DNA of 49,352 nucleotides, taken from contig NZ_LNDJ01000055.1 of assembly GCF_001444505.1 (NCBI RefSeq), positions 1 to 49,352 of the forward strand, in the 5' to 3' direction. A program made the position numbers and the translations under genes. This document shows positions 11,458 to 20,432 of the stretch, piece by piece. The notes below the pieces were generated by a model. The model worked only from the letters and a program-made list of their open reading frames with translations, had not been told where the DNA came from and did no database searches. Within the stretch, counting starts at the first letter, position 1. Every line of letters begins with the position of its first letter. Origin of the DNA: Psychrobacter piscatorii. Lineage in GTDB: Bacteria; Pseudomonadota; Gammaproteobacteria; Pseudomonadales; Moraxellaceae.

Positions 11458-12063
11458 CTAGCGTACATGCAAAAATGCCATCGCCGTCATTATTGCATCG
11501 TTATAAGCATCATGGGCACCAAGCTCAGGAATACCATAATGCGCCAGAATATTAGTCAAATGCTGCGTTTGATTGGGAATACCTTGCGTACGGTCGCCCA
11601 TACGTCGACTGTATAATTGACGCACATCGATGACTTTGTTGGGCAGGGTCGTTCCCATATAGCGTTTGACCAAAGGGTTTAAAAATACCATGTCGAGCTG
11701 CGTGCAGAATCCGACGATGGGGCGGTTATCAATAAAAGGTAACATGAGAGCCAGCATCTCGTCATAACTCATGCCGTGCTCGACATCAGCAGTACGCAGA
11801 CCATGAATGACAATTGTATCCCGATCTGGCATTACGGGCGGTCTGCAAACTAAGTGCATGCCATTACCCGTATCGATCGTATTGCCATTGATATGTATCG
11901 CTGCGACGGACAATAAATGGTGCTTTTTGGGGTTCAGTCCAGTCATTTCACAGTCAATCGCTACCCACTGCTCAGCCGACGGTGTGATGAACATTGATGC
12001 CAGCTCCGGACGCTGTAGCTGCGTCTTTTGCCAAGCGCAAGATAACTGCTGTAACCAGCTCAT
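11458..12063 (-). CDS. DnaQ-like 3'-5' exonuclease (DEDDh family)
   Basis: Small stand-alone exonuclease of the DnaQ/ribonuclease T superfamily. Numbered from an in-frame ATG at 12072, the DEDDh residues are Asp40 and Glu42 (DCEMTGL), Asp127 (QLDMVF), His187 and Asp192 (HDAYND). It is too short to be a polymerase subunit, and its natural substrate is unknown. The gene follows the cNMP/CBS/DUF294 gene with a gap of about 35 bases, and the two are probably co-transcribed. This pair of genes recurs in proteobacteria. Start choice is uncertain between 12072 and 12063; I prefer 12063 because a weak GGA lies about 10 bases upstream. Confidence 0.88.
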   Translation of the reverse strand: MSWLQQLSCAWQKTQLQRPELASMFITPSAEQWVAIDCEMTGLNPKKHHLLSVAAIHINGNTIDTGNGMHLVCRPPVMPDRDTIVIHGLRTADVEHGMSYDEMLALMLPFIDNRPIVGFCTQLDMVFLNPLVKRYMGTTLPNKVIDVRQLYSRRMGDRTQGIPNQTQHLTNILAHYGIPELGAHDAYNDAIMTAMAFLHVR

Positions 12064-12097
12064 GTTGATCATCCATTTATTTATTCTATTGCTATAT

Positions 12098-14044
12098 TTA
12101 TGCTATTTCTAACTGATAGTGTTGACGCAGCTGATTTTTAAAACTTTTTACCACGGCCAGACATTCTTTAAGCAGGTCGCGTTCTAGTGCGGTTAGTGTC
12201 GTTGGATCGACTTGCCTTGCCTGTTTGTCCTCAGTTGAGAGTGCTACGGATAGCCGCTGCGCCATAAAAAACTCAAGCGCTTCTAATAACGTATCGGCGC
12301 GCTCTTGGTTCAGGACATGCGCCTTTACCAAGGCTTTTAGACGCTCTTTGGTACTTGGTACATCGAGTATGTTATTTTCTAATGCCAAGGTACGAATACC
12401 ATGAACCAATGGAAAGATCCCTGCTTTTTTTAGATCAATATCTGCTGATATAGATTTACCCCCTATCAAAGGCACAAACTTTTGCCACCACTGATTGACA
12501 TCGCCAAACTGCAATGCTGCACGGGCAAACTGACGTACAAACATTGGATCGGCTTGTCTGTGAGCCATTCTTAAATGCTGACGTACCTGTGTAAGTAGGG
12601 TTTCATCACCGCAGACGTATTCGCCATCCATTATGGCGGACAAGTAGATGCCATGCATGGGGTCAGTGTTCTTAAACCATGAGCCAATCTGCGCGGTAAA
12701 CTGCTTGAGCGGTTGTCGCCACATGGGGTTGGTCATCATGATATTGCCATCGCACAGTGGATAGCCAAGCGTTGCCAAGTGATTATTAAAGGTATCGGCA
12801 AACTGTGCCAAATCCGGATGCGTATAGCCATCACGAATGATTAGTGCGTTATCTTGATCGGTACGCATGATTTGCTCGCCGCGACCTTCTGAACCCATGA
12901 CGATGAGACAAGTATTACTTATCACTTCATCAGGCACAATAAGTTGCCACAACTTGGTAAATACTTGCGCATTCAACGTCTGTACCATGCGGCTGATATT
13001 ACCGATTTTGACACCGTTTTGATGCTGCGCACGAATATAGCGACCGATGAGTTCGACTGCGGTATCTAGGCTTGGTAGATCGGTTGCTTGCTCGATTTGA
13101 ATACTAATAAGCTGTGAGTGATGACCAATGTGGGCGAGCATATCGCTTTGTCCAAGCACGCCGACGACATCACCACTGCTATCAATGACTGGCAGCCTGT
13201 GAATGCGATAGCGGGTCATGGTGAGCAACGCATCGCCAATCTCGTCAGTGGCCTTGATCGTACGTAGGTTAAAATTGGCATAGCGCTGGCAAAGCGTAAT
13301 AGCGGGATCTTGTCTGTCACTCACAGCGCGGCAAATATCCGTATCGGTGAGAATGCCTAACAGCAGTTTTGGCTGCTCAGTGTCTCGTATATTTTCTACA
13401 TAGTTCAGCGGTCGTACCAGTACGTGTTTTAGTCCAGCCTTGGTCATGATACGCGCAGCTTCGTACAAGCTGTTATTGGCATCGACAATATGTACTGGCA
13501 ATAAATGGACGTCGATGACAGGTTGCAGCATGATTTGCTGCACTTCTTGTTGATGGGTATAGCCAGCAGGGTCTAGAGTTTTGTTGCTACGGCGCTGTCG
13601 CAATGCCTTTAGTCTTTCGGGTAGCTTGTCTGATAGCATTTGGCGTACCAGATGATTTTGCGCGCTGATTTTATCGACAGTGGCACCATCGACTTGTAGC
13701 AGCAATGTCTCCTCACTGGCCCGAAACTGGTACGGCTGTATAGGTGTGTCCTCACTTTCTGGCACACCAATTTTTATGAGTGACTCAGGTAAGCGGCGAC
13801 TATCAAACCAGTCATTATTGTTTGGCTCATCAGAATGGTTGCTGCTCAAATAAGAGGCGACAAATTCACCACCCAGTGATTGCTCAATTTGTCCTTTGAT
13901 GACCACATATAGATACTGCAAGTCTGCTGCGGGTAGGATCTCATCTCTAGCAAGATAACGGATCTTCGTGTTTTTTCTGATGCTTTGACGTTCAGCTAGA
14001 CTCAGTACGTCAAAGGGCGGCTGGGTAAAGTCAAGATGGGGCAT
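12098..14044 (-). CDS. cNMP-binding/CBS-pair/DUF294 putative nucleotidyltransferase
   Basis: Signalling protein of 648 residues with four modules. It has an N-terminal cyclic-nucleotide-binding-like beta barrel (about 15-150) and a pair of CBS domains that normally bind adenosine nucleotides (about 170-330). A DUF294 nucleotidyltransferase-like domain follows, with G384-S-E-G-R-G-E-Q391 and the acidic pair Asp396/Asp398 (TDQDNAL). A helical DUF294 C-terminal substrate-binding domain ends the protein. The architecture resembles GlnD-type nucleotidyltransferases, suggesting that it modifies a protein or nucleotide, but no target is established. AAGGA lies 8 bases upstream of the ATG. The DnaQ-like gene follows directly. 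Confidence 0.92.
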   Translation of the reverse strand: MPHLDFTQPPFDVLSLAERQSIRKNTKIRYLARDEILPAADLQYLYVVIKGQIEQSLGGEFVASYLSSNHSDEPNNNDWFDSRRLPESLIKIGVPESEDTPIQPYQFRASEETLLLQVDGATVDKISAQNHLVRQMLSDKLPERLKALRQRRSNKTLDPAGYTHQQEVQQIMLQPVIDVHLLPVHIVDANNSLYEAARIMTKAGLKHVLVRPLNYVENIRDTEQPKLLLGILTDTDICRAVSDRQDPAITLCQRYANFNLRTIKATDEIGDALLTMTRYRIHRLPVIDSSGDVVGVLGQSDMLAHIGHHSQLISIQIEQATDLPSLDTAVELIGRYIRAQHQNGVKIGNISRMVQTLNAQVFTKLWQLIVPDEVISNTCLIVMGSEGRGEQIMRTDQDNALIIRDGYTHPDLAQFADTFNNHLATLGYPLCDGNIMMTNPMWRQPLKQFTAQIGSWFKNTDPMHGIYLSAIMDGEYVCGDETLLTQVRQHLRMAHRQADPMFVRQFARAALQFGDVNQWWQKFVPLIGGKSISADIDLKKAGIFPLVHGIRTLALENNILDVPSTKERLKALVKAHVLNQERADTLLEALEFFMAQRLSVALSTEDKQARQVDPTTLTALERDLLKECLAVVKSFKNQLRQHYQLEIA

Positions 14045-14102
14045 GGCATCATCCTTGATGGTATATTTTGCAGTAGAGACTTTACTATAGCACTATTCAT
14101 GC

Positions 14103-14148
14103 AAAAAGCCTCTAATAACCCTATTTATATTGTGGTTATTAGAGGCTG
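14103..14148 (-). terminator. Rho-independent terminator of dapC
   Basis: On the minus strand AGCCTCTAATAACC pairs perfectly with GGTTATTAGAGGCT around a 13-base loop and is followed by five T residues. It lies about 40 bases past the dapC stop codon. Confidence 0.85.
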
Positions 14149-14186
14149 CTTTATTAGCTCAAGATAAAAGCTTTTTGAGTGGCTGT

Positions 14187-15419
14187 TTATGCCGCCAGCA
14201 ACTTTCGAATACGACTGATTGCTTCGCGGCTCTCCTCGACACTCGCGACCAAAGCAACACGGACATAGCCTTTTCCAGGGTTATTACCATCAACCTCGCG
14301 TGACAAGTAGCGTCCTGCCAATGCATGGATATTGGCCTGCTCGTATAATGCTTTGACAAATACTTCATCATCGCCATCGAACAGTTCAGGTACTTTTATC
14401 CAAAAATAAAATCCAGCTTCTGGCATGCGCAAATCTAGCAACTCGCCAAGCTCTGACATCCATAGCGCGAACTTTTCTTGATAAAGGGCGCGATTGTGTG
14501 CGACATGCTTTTCATCTTGCCACGCAGCGATAGAGGCAAGCTGATGCGGTATCGGCATCGCACAGCCTTGGTAAGTACGATATTGAAAATAAGACTGCAA
14601 AATCTTGGCATCGCCCGCCACAAACCCAGAGCGTAAACCAGGTAGGTTCGAGCGTTTGGATAATGAATGAAATACGATACAGTTTTTGAAATTACGGCGA
14701 CCCAGATTCGCGCAGGCTTGCAGTAAGCCAATCGGAGCAGTATCAAAATACAGCTCGCTATAGCACTCGTCGCTGGCAATGACAAAACCGTATTGGTCTG
14801 ATAAACGAATGAGATATTCCCAATCCTCCATAGTCATAACCGAACCCGTTGGATTATTCGGACTACAAACAAATACAAGCTGCGTGCGTGCCCAAACGTC
14901 TTTTGGCACCGCGCGATAATCCCCCTTAAAGTCATTGTCTAACGTACAGGGAACAAAATGGGGCGTCGCTTGTGCCAATATTGCTGCACCTTCATATATC
15001 TGATAGAACGGATTGGGCATAACAACCAAAGGCGAGGCATTAGATGCTGAAGAGGACGTGCTTTCGTTATCAGCGGTATCATGATTTATGACGGCTTGTA
15101 CAAAGCTAAAAATGGCCTCGCGAGTACCCATCACTGGCAAAACTTGGGTGTTGGCATCGACATGGCTAAGAAAAAAACGCTTCTCTAACCAGTGCGCAAT
15201 CGTCTGACGTAACTCAAACATACCATTGGTGGTCGGATAACGACTTATTTTGTCCAAGTTTTCGCGTAGTACGTCCAGTACAAATGCTGGTGGCTCATGT
15301 TTTGGCTCACCAATACCCAGTTTGATTTCGCTGTAACCGTCGGCAGGTATGCTGTCAGCAAGTAAGGTTGCCATCTTGGCAAAGGGATAAGGATGTAGAT
15401 GCGCTAAGTTGTGATTCAT
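14187..15419 (-). CDS. dapC: Succinyldiaminopimelate transaminase
   Basis: PLP-dependent aminotransferase (fold type I, class I/II) that converts N-succinyl-2-amino-6-oxopimelate to succinyl-diaminopimelate in lysine and cell-wall synthesis. Recognisable features are the N-terminal NLAHLHPYPFAK, the KLGIGEPKH motif, CSPNNPTGSV, SDECYSELYF and the PLP lysine Lys255 in SLSKRSNLPGLRSGF. From ATG 15419 it has 410 residues, normal for DapC. An upstream in-frame start at 15443 exists, but MN-L is the usual beginning of the family; neither has a strong ribosome binding site. The location near glnD and map supports the dapC assignment over other aminotransferases. Confidence 0.93.
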   Translation of the reverse strand: MNHNLAHLHPYPFAKMATLLADSIPADGYSEIKLGIGEPKHEPPAFVLDVLRENLDKISRYPTTNGMFELRQTIAHWLEKRFFLSHVDANTQVLPVMGTREAIFSFVQAVINHDTADNESTSSSASNASPLVVMPNPFYQIYEGAAILAQATPHFVPCTLDNDFKGDYRAVPKDVWARTQLVFVCSPNNPTGSVMTMEDWEYLIRLSDQYGFVIASDECYSELYFDTAPIGLLQACANLGRRNFKNCIVFHSLSKRSNLPGLRSGFVAGDAKILQSYFQYRTYQGCAMPIPHQLASIAAWQDEKHVAHNRALYQEKFALWMSELGELLDLRMPEAGFYFWIKVPELFDGDDEVFVKALYEQANIHALAGRYLSREVDGNNPGKGYVRVALVASVEESREAISRIRKLLAA

Positions 15420-15672
15420 AAGTGTGATAACTATAATAGACAATTAATAATAAAGTTATAAAGAAAATTTACATTAGAGCAGTGTAATACCTCTTTTGCC
15501 TTTTTCTTCTCATAACGTGAATGCGAATTTATTGTGCTTGAACGGCTGACCTTATCATAGCCCATTCAGTCGTACTTACAAAGCGCATTGAACGCTTCGC
15601 GTCTGATAACTTATAACAATATAAAAGATGACTGTCAGTGCCAGAGACAGATCATTTTAAGGACAGTTTGAT

Positions 15673-16344
15673 ATGCCTAGTGCACTAAATCATAATAACT
15701 TCATCGCTAAAAATATCAATAATGACATTCCTGATGCAGGTGTGCACCCTATTAACATATATGCGCTGCTAAAAGAACGTGAAGCGTGCTGGTGGCAGGC
15801 GAGGCGGCAATTGATTGAGCATCAAGAGAAGAAAATCTTTTGGTATGGCGAAAATAGTTTAATCATGTGGTTATTATGGCAGTTGGTTGGTTACGTGGTT
15901 GTCGCCATGGCGCTGATGCTGCTAAATAATATGTTGAATCTATCGTTATCTTTGTGGCAATACATTGCTTTATTTATCTTACAGACACTATTTTTTGTTG
16001 GTATTCTTGCAGTGAAAGGCCGTCTGGCGAATAAGTTGCAGGATGAGATAGACAATGATGAACTGATGCGTGAAGAGACGTTCAATGAAATGATTATTTT
16101 GGCAGAGGATAGTCTGTATCCTGACGTGCATGCCAAGTCGCCTATTTCTTTGAGGCAGCTGGGTGACTATCTTAATGGCGAGTTTCATTTATCAAGCTTG
16201 CATTGCTTATTACAAAAAGAAATCAAGGCTGGACGATTAATCATGGAGCAGCAGCTACTTGAAGTAGGTGTTTTGCCACCAGAGCTTGCTGATGTAGAGC
16301 TGATAGAACATGCTGATAATATAATATACAAGAGCACGTTATAA
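15673..16344 (+). CDS. Hypothetical two-helix membrane protein
   Basis: A 223-residue protein I do not recognise. It has a charged N-terminal segment with a Trp/Arg-rich stretch (WWQARRQLIEH), two hydrophobic helices at about 63-85 and 95-115, then an acidic helical segment (LQDEIDNDELMREETFNEM). A C-terminal region (about 150-220) could be a small winged-helix-like domain (LRQLGDYLNGEF, HCLLQKEIKAGRLI). AAGGA lies nine bases before the ATG, so it is probably expressed. It is transcribed convergently with glnD and divergently from dapC, interrupting the otherwise familiar map-glnD-dapC order. Confidence 0.8.
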   Translation: MPSALNHNNFIAKNINNDIPDAGVHPINIYALLKEREACWWQARRQLIEHQEKKIFWYGENSLIMWLLWQLVGYVVVAMALMLLNNMLNLSLSLWQYIALFILQTLFFVGILAVKGRLANKLQDEIDNDELMREETFNEMIILAEDSLYPDVHAKSPISLRQLGDYLNGEFHLSSLHCLLQKEIKAGRLIMEQQLLEVGVLPPELADVELIEHADNIIYKSTL

Positions 16345-16353
16345 AACGTGCTC
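16332..16353. terminator. Hairpin between converging genes
   Basis: A perfect 9-bp stem GAGCACGTT/AACGTGCTC with an ATAA loop overlaps the stop codon of the membrane-protein gene, 14 bases from the glnD stop. Neither side has a convincing T-run, so it may be a weak or Rho-assisted bidirectional terminator. Confidence 0.5.
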
Positions 16354-16366
16354 CTAATAACGTCAA

Positions 16367-19123
16367 TTAATAGCTATAAACCACGTTGTTTTCCCTTTTG
16401 GTCGCTAGGCTGGCGAGCAATGCCGATTTTAACGCATCAAGTCGTTCAGCAGATAATGGCTTATCATTTTGGTCACTGATATAAAACATATCTTCTGCGC
16501 GCTCGCCTAAGGTCGTAATACGAGCCGCATGAACCTCAATTTGCTCCTGCAAAAACACCTGTCCCACTCGGGCCAATAGTCCTGGCTGATCCAGTGTCTC
16601 TAAGCTCATGATATGCTGGTCAGATGCCTCATTAAACTCAAAGTTAATCACCGTAGCCACTTCAAAATGCCTGAGCTGACGTGGCATACGTTTGTTGGTG
16701 AGCTTTAGTACAGTAGGGTCTTTAAAGGCATTAATCAGGCGCTGTTTGAGCTCTTGCTGACTGTCTTCATCGACTAGGATAGTACCACTAGGATCTAACA
16801 ATACATAAGAGTCCAAGGCAAAGTCGCGAGTCGCCGTAATGATACGCGCATCTAATACGTCAAGATTCATCTGATCGAACACCGCCATCGTAACAGCAAA
16901 CAGATTTATTTGATCTTGGGTATAGACAAATACCTGTACCGCATCCAGTGCCAGTTCACGATGCTCACGCAAAACCACCAGTGGCGGACTATCCGCATTA
17001 GAAGCAAGCCCAATCGGTGGATGGTTCAAGATGGCTTCGGTGTGCCACAAGATGTCTTCTGCAATCTCTCGCAAAAAGTACTCATCGCCCAAATCGTCCC
17101 ATAGTCGCAATACTTCATCGCGATTCATGTGCTGATTATTGACATTGTCTAGCATCGCGAGCGCCTGCGCACGAGTGGCACTGATCATATCTTGGCGATT
17201 GGTCGGCGCATCAATATCGGCGCGCAAAATGCGCCGCGTCTGCGAGTATAACTGTTTCATCAGCGTCGCCCGCCAGCTGTTCCATAGCTGTGGGTTGGTC
17301 GCATTCATATCAGCAACCGTCAGTACATACAGATGATTCAAATGCGTCACATTACCGATAAGGTCTGCAAAGACAGTCACCACCTCAGGGTCTGAGATGT
17401 CTTTTTTCTGTGCGGTAATCGACATCAACAGATGATAGCGGGTCAGCCAGCCAACTAAATTGGCGTCGGCTAAGCTCATGCCATGTGACAGACAAAACTC
17501 AATGGACTCTGTCTGACCAAGCTCGCTATGGTCGCCGCCGCGGCCCTTTGCAATATCATGAAACATCGCCGCCAGTACCAAAATCTCTTTGCGCTCGATA
17601 CGCTGAAAGATAGCGCTGACCAGTGGAAACTCTTCAGAAAACATAGGATCGGTAAAGCGGTGCAAAATTCGAATCAAAAATAACGTATGCGCGTCCACCG
17701 TATAGCGATGAAACAAATCATATTGCATCAGACCCGTGACTTGCGCAAAAGCAGGAATATAGTTGCCCAATACCCCATAGCGATTCATGGTGCGCAAACG
17801 ATGGAACAGATAGTTTTGCTCTTTTAAATTGGATAAAAATAAAGCTTTGTGAACGGGGTTGTCCCTATAGATTTGATCGATGCCGCGTGCTGCAATTTTG
17901 AGTGCACGCAAGGTATGGGTGCGAACCTTGTCGATACCGTGCTGACCCATCAATAAAAACATCTCTAAAATAGATTCAGGATGCTGAGCAAAAACCCGAT
18001 GGTGCGCTATAGCAATATGATCACCAACACGGTTGAATCTTGCATTGATCGGCTGCTTTTTGGGGCGCTCATCATCAGGCAGGTTGGGCTCTATGATGGT
18101 CTCATAATAGTGGTTGGTCAGCATCTCAGACAGCGTTGATATTTGCATGGCACAGCGATAGTAATCACGCATAAAGCGTTCAACAGCCGCATTGGGCTGG
18201 TCATCTGGCTGGGTCTCGTAACCCATTAATTGAGCAATCTCACGCTGATAATCAAACAACAGCTTGTTTTCGTTACGTCCGGTCAGAACATGCAGATAAT
18301 GCCGTATCTGCCATAGATAGCCTTCTGCAAAGCTTAACTCATCAAACTCTTTTTCGGTCAAAAAGTTTTGTTGCACCAAGTCATAGAGCTTGCCCACACG
18401 AAAATAGCGTTTGGTCACCCAGCCGATAATATGAATGTCACGTAATCCCCCAGGCGCCGTTTTGATATTGGGTTCAAGGTTATACTCGGTGGCATTGTGC
18501 TGTAGGTAGCGAGCCTTAGACTCTTCCATTTTTACATCAAAAAAGGCACGAGGAGACCACTGCTTGTTAACGATTTGGATGGGCATATCTCGCAGTGCTT
18601 CGTTGCCGATTAACAATCGAGCTTCGAGCTGGGCACTGGCTATCGTATGGTCAAGTGCAGCTTCTAACGCATCGTTGACGCTACGTACAGACAGCGCAGG
18701 CTCCAGCCCGATATCCCATAGCAATGCGACCAATTTATCAATCTTACTACTGGCATCAGCGCCGATTTCGTCAGGAGATAACAGCAGGATATCAATATCT
18801 GAATAAAGCGACAGCTCACCGCGTCCATAGCCACCCGTTGCAAACAATGCCAAATCCGTCTTATCTAGCTCAAACCATTTGAATAGCGCAATGAGTAAGC
18901 TATCAATCGCGCAGGCACGTACTTCGACCAATTGACGAATATTGGTACCACGCTCTAGTAATCGGCTGATATCCTCATTGATTTGTGCCAACCATTCAGG
19001 AATGCCAAGTAGCGCTTTATCAGTTGTATTTTGCTCTGACAACAGCGAGTTATCTGTCGCCGTATCATTTGATAGTAGCGGTAGGGGCGTTAGATCAATA
19101 GAAGCGACATCACAAGTAAACAT
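16367..19123 (-). CDS. glnD: [Protein-PII] uridylyltransferase/uridylyl-removing enzyme GlnD
   Basis: Nitrogen sensor that uridylylates PII proteins when glutamine is low and removes UMP when it is high. Domains in order: a nucleotidyltransferase domain with GGYGRGELSLYSDID (catalytic Asp109 and Asp111), a PII-UTase linker domain, an HD hydrolase domain with His522-Asp523 (FHDIAKGRGGDHSELG), and two C-terminal ACT domains (about 720-800 and 835-910) for glutamine sensing. At 918 residues it is normal length. GGA lies about 8 bases upstream of the ATG. A gap of about 220 bases with a terminator-like hairpin separates it from map, so it is likely a separate transcription unit. Confidence 0.96.
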   Translation of the reverse strand: MFTCDVASIDLTPLPLLSNDTATDNSLLSEQNTTDKALLGIPEWLAQINEDISRLLERGTNIRQLVEVRACAIDSLLIALFKWFELDKTDLALFATGGYGRGELSLYSDIDILLLSPDEIGADASSKIDKLVALLWDIGLEPALSVRSVNDALEAALDHTIASAQLEARLLIGNEALRDMPIQIVNKQWSPRAFFDVKMEESKARYLQHNATEYNLEPNIKTAPGGLRDIHIIGWVTKRYFRVGKLYDLVQQNFLTEKEFDELSFAEGYLWQIRHYLHVLTGRNENKLLFDYQREIAQLMGYETQPDDQPNAAVERFMRDYYRCAMQISTLSEMLTNHYYETIIEPNLPDDERPKKQPINARFNRVGDHIAIAHHRVFAQHPESILEMFLLMGQHGIDKVRTHTLRALKIAARGIDQIYRDNPVHKALFLSNLKEQNYLFHRLRTMNRYGVLGNYIPAFAQVTGLMQYDLFHRYTVDAHTLFLIRILHRFTDPMFSEEFPLVSAIFQRIERKEILVLAAMFHDIAKGRGGDHSELGQTESIEFCLSHGMSLADANLVGWLTRYHLLMSITAQKKDISDPEVVTVFADLIGNVTHLNHLYVLTVADMNATNPQLWNSWRATLMKQLYSQTRRILRADIDAPTNRQDMISATRAQALAMLDNVNNQHMNRDEVLRLWDDLGDEYFLREIAEDILWHTEAILNHPPIGLASNADSPPLVVLREHRELALDAVQVFVYTQDQINLFAVTMAVFDQMNLDVLDARIITATRDFALDSYVLLDPSGTILVDEDSQQELKQRLINAFKDPTVLKLTNKRMPRQLRHFEVATVINFEFNEASDQHIMSLETLDQPGLLARVGQVFLQEQIEVHAARITTLGERAEDMFYISDQNDKPLSAERLDALKSALLASLATKRENNVVYSY

Positions 19124-19308
19124 GAGTGTTATCCAATTAAAAGTTTAAAAATAGAGCGTTTGAGCTGCTGATAGCTGATAAAAGTTACCAATAGAATGTA
19201 CTAATAAATGTATCAATATAAATTATTAACTCATCAGAGTATAAAGACAAAAAGCCAGTAAGCACAATACTCAATCTGTCCTAACTCGATACACGCTAAC
19301 CATCGGCC

Positions 19309-19336
19309 AAAAAAAAGACCGCCTAGGCGATCTTTT
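19309..19336 (-). terminator. Rho-independent terminator of map
   Basis: On the minus strand AAAGATCGCC and GGCGGTCTTT pair around a two-base loop and are followed by a run of eight or so T residues, seven bases after the map stop codon. Confidence 0.85.
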
Positions 19337-19342
19337 ATGGTC

Positions 19343-20137
19343 TTACTGGGTCAAAAAGCTCAGGTCTTCTTCAGGGCGCGTGGTAAACACTTCACAGCCA
19401 TTGTCGGTCACGACCATCGTATGCTCCCACTGAGCCGACAGCTTACGGTCTTTGGTAATCGCCGTCCATTCATCAGGTAAAATCTTGGTCTGCCATGTGC
19501 CTTGGTTGATCATCGGCTCAATGGTAAAGGTCATGCCCGTCTTTAGCTCAAAGCCTGTGCCTTTTTTACCATAATGCATCACTTGTGGCTCATGGTGAAA
19601 CTCGTTACTGATGCCATGACCACAGAACTCACGGACGATACTAAAGCGCTCAGGCTCGACCACTGCTTGAATCGCCGCACCAATATCACCGAGACGCGCG
19701 CCGTCTTTGACGACACTCATGCCAGCATATAGCGCGTCTTGTGCGACTTTGCAGATACGCTGCGCCATGATAGAGCCGTTACCGACGATCCACATTTTTG
19801 AGGTGTCGCCGTAGTAGCCGTCTTTGATCACGGTCACATCAATATTGATGATATCACCATCTTTGAGTAGCTTGCTTTCGGTTGGGATGCCGTGACAGAC
19901 CACGTGGTTGACTGAGGTACAAATAGACTTAGGAAAGCCATTGTAGTTCAGCGGAGCAGGAATGGCTTTTTGCACATTGACGATATAGTCATGAGCGATT
20001 TGGTTAAGCGCTTCGGTACTGACGCCAACTTTGACGTGCTCATCGAGCATGACAAGGACGTCGCTGGCAAGTTTGCCGGCCACACGCATTTTTTCTATGG
20101 CCTCTGGGGACTGGATAAGGGATTTTTTAGTCATCAT
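19343..20137 (-). CDS. map: Methionine aminopeptidase type I
   Basis: Removes the initiator methionine from nascent proteins. All residues of the dinuclear metal site and catalysis are visible: His82 (VCHGIP), Asp100 and Asp111 (DVTVIKDGYYGD), His174 (CGHGI), Glu207 (TIEPM) and Glu238 (WEHTM). The length of 264 residues is typical of the type I enzyme. The start may be the first or second ATG of a tandem pair (20137 or 20134). In many gammaproteobacteria map is near rpsB; here that gene is not adjacent on the visible side. Confidence 0.97.
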   Translation of the reverse strand: MMTKKSLIQSPEAIEKMRVAGKLASDVLVMLDEHVKVGVSTEALNQIAHDYIVNVQKAIPAPLNYNGFPKSICTSVNHVVCHGIPTESKLLKDGDIINIDVTVIKDGYYGDTSKMWIVGNGSIMAQRICKVAQDALYAGMSVVKDGARLGDIGAAIQAVVEPERFSIVREFCGHGISNEFHHEPQVMHYGKKGTGFELKTGMTFTIEPMINQGTWQTKILPDEWTAITKDRKLSAQWEHTMVVTDNGCEVFTTRPEEDLSFLTQ

Positions 20138-20314
20138 CTTGTGTCTTATAATTATGGGTTTAATGTGGATAAATTATACCATAAATGGATGAATGGCAGT
20201 TTTATGATAATTGATATTAAATCTATCATTATTATTGACAATAGTTGCTTTACAGCCGCATTTGAGCCGTTATGACCCTCCAGTCACGATAATATATTCA
20301 TATTTTGACAATTT

Positions 20315-20342
20315 AGTTGAATCTTGTAAAAGATAGAAGTAA
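20315..20342 (+). promoter_or_regulatory. Possible sigma-70 promoter for the lipase operon
   Basis: A consensus TTGACA at 20315-20320 is followed after 16 bases by TAAAAG at 20337-20342, about 90 bases upstream of the lipase ATG. The -35 is perfect but the -10 is weak, so this is a suggestion only. Confidence 0.35.
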
Positions 20343-20432
20343 TGTAATTTTGCATGCTAAAGGGATTAGCAGCAGTCTTTGCCGACGTTATGAGGTAAAG
20401 GACTCACCATTAATGATGACAAGGATGTTGTT

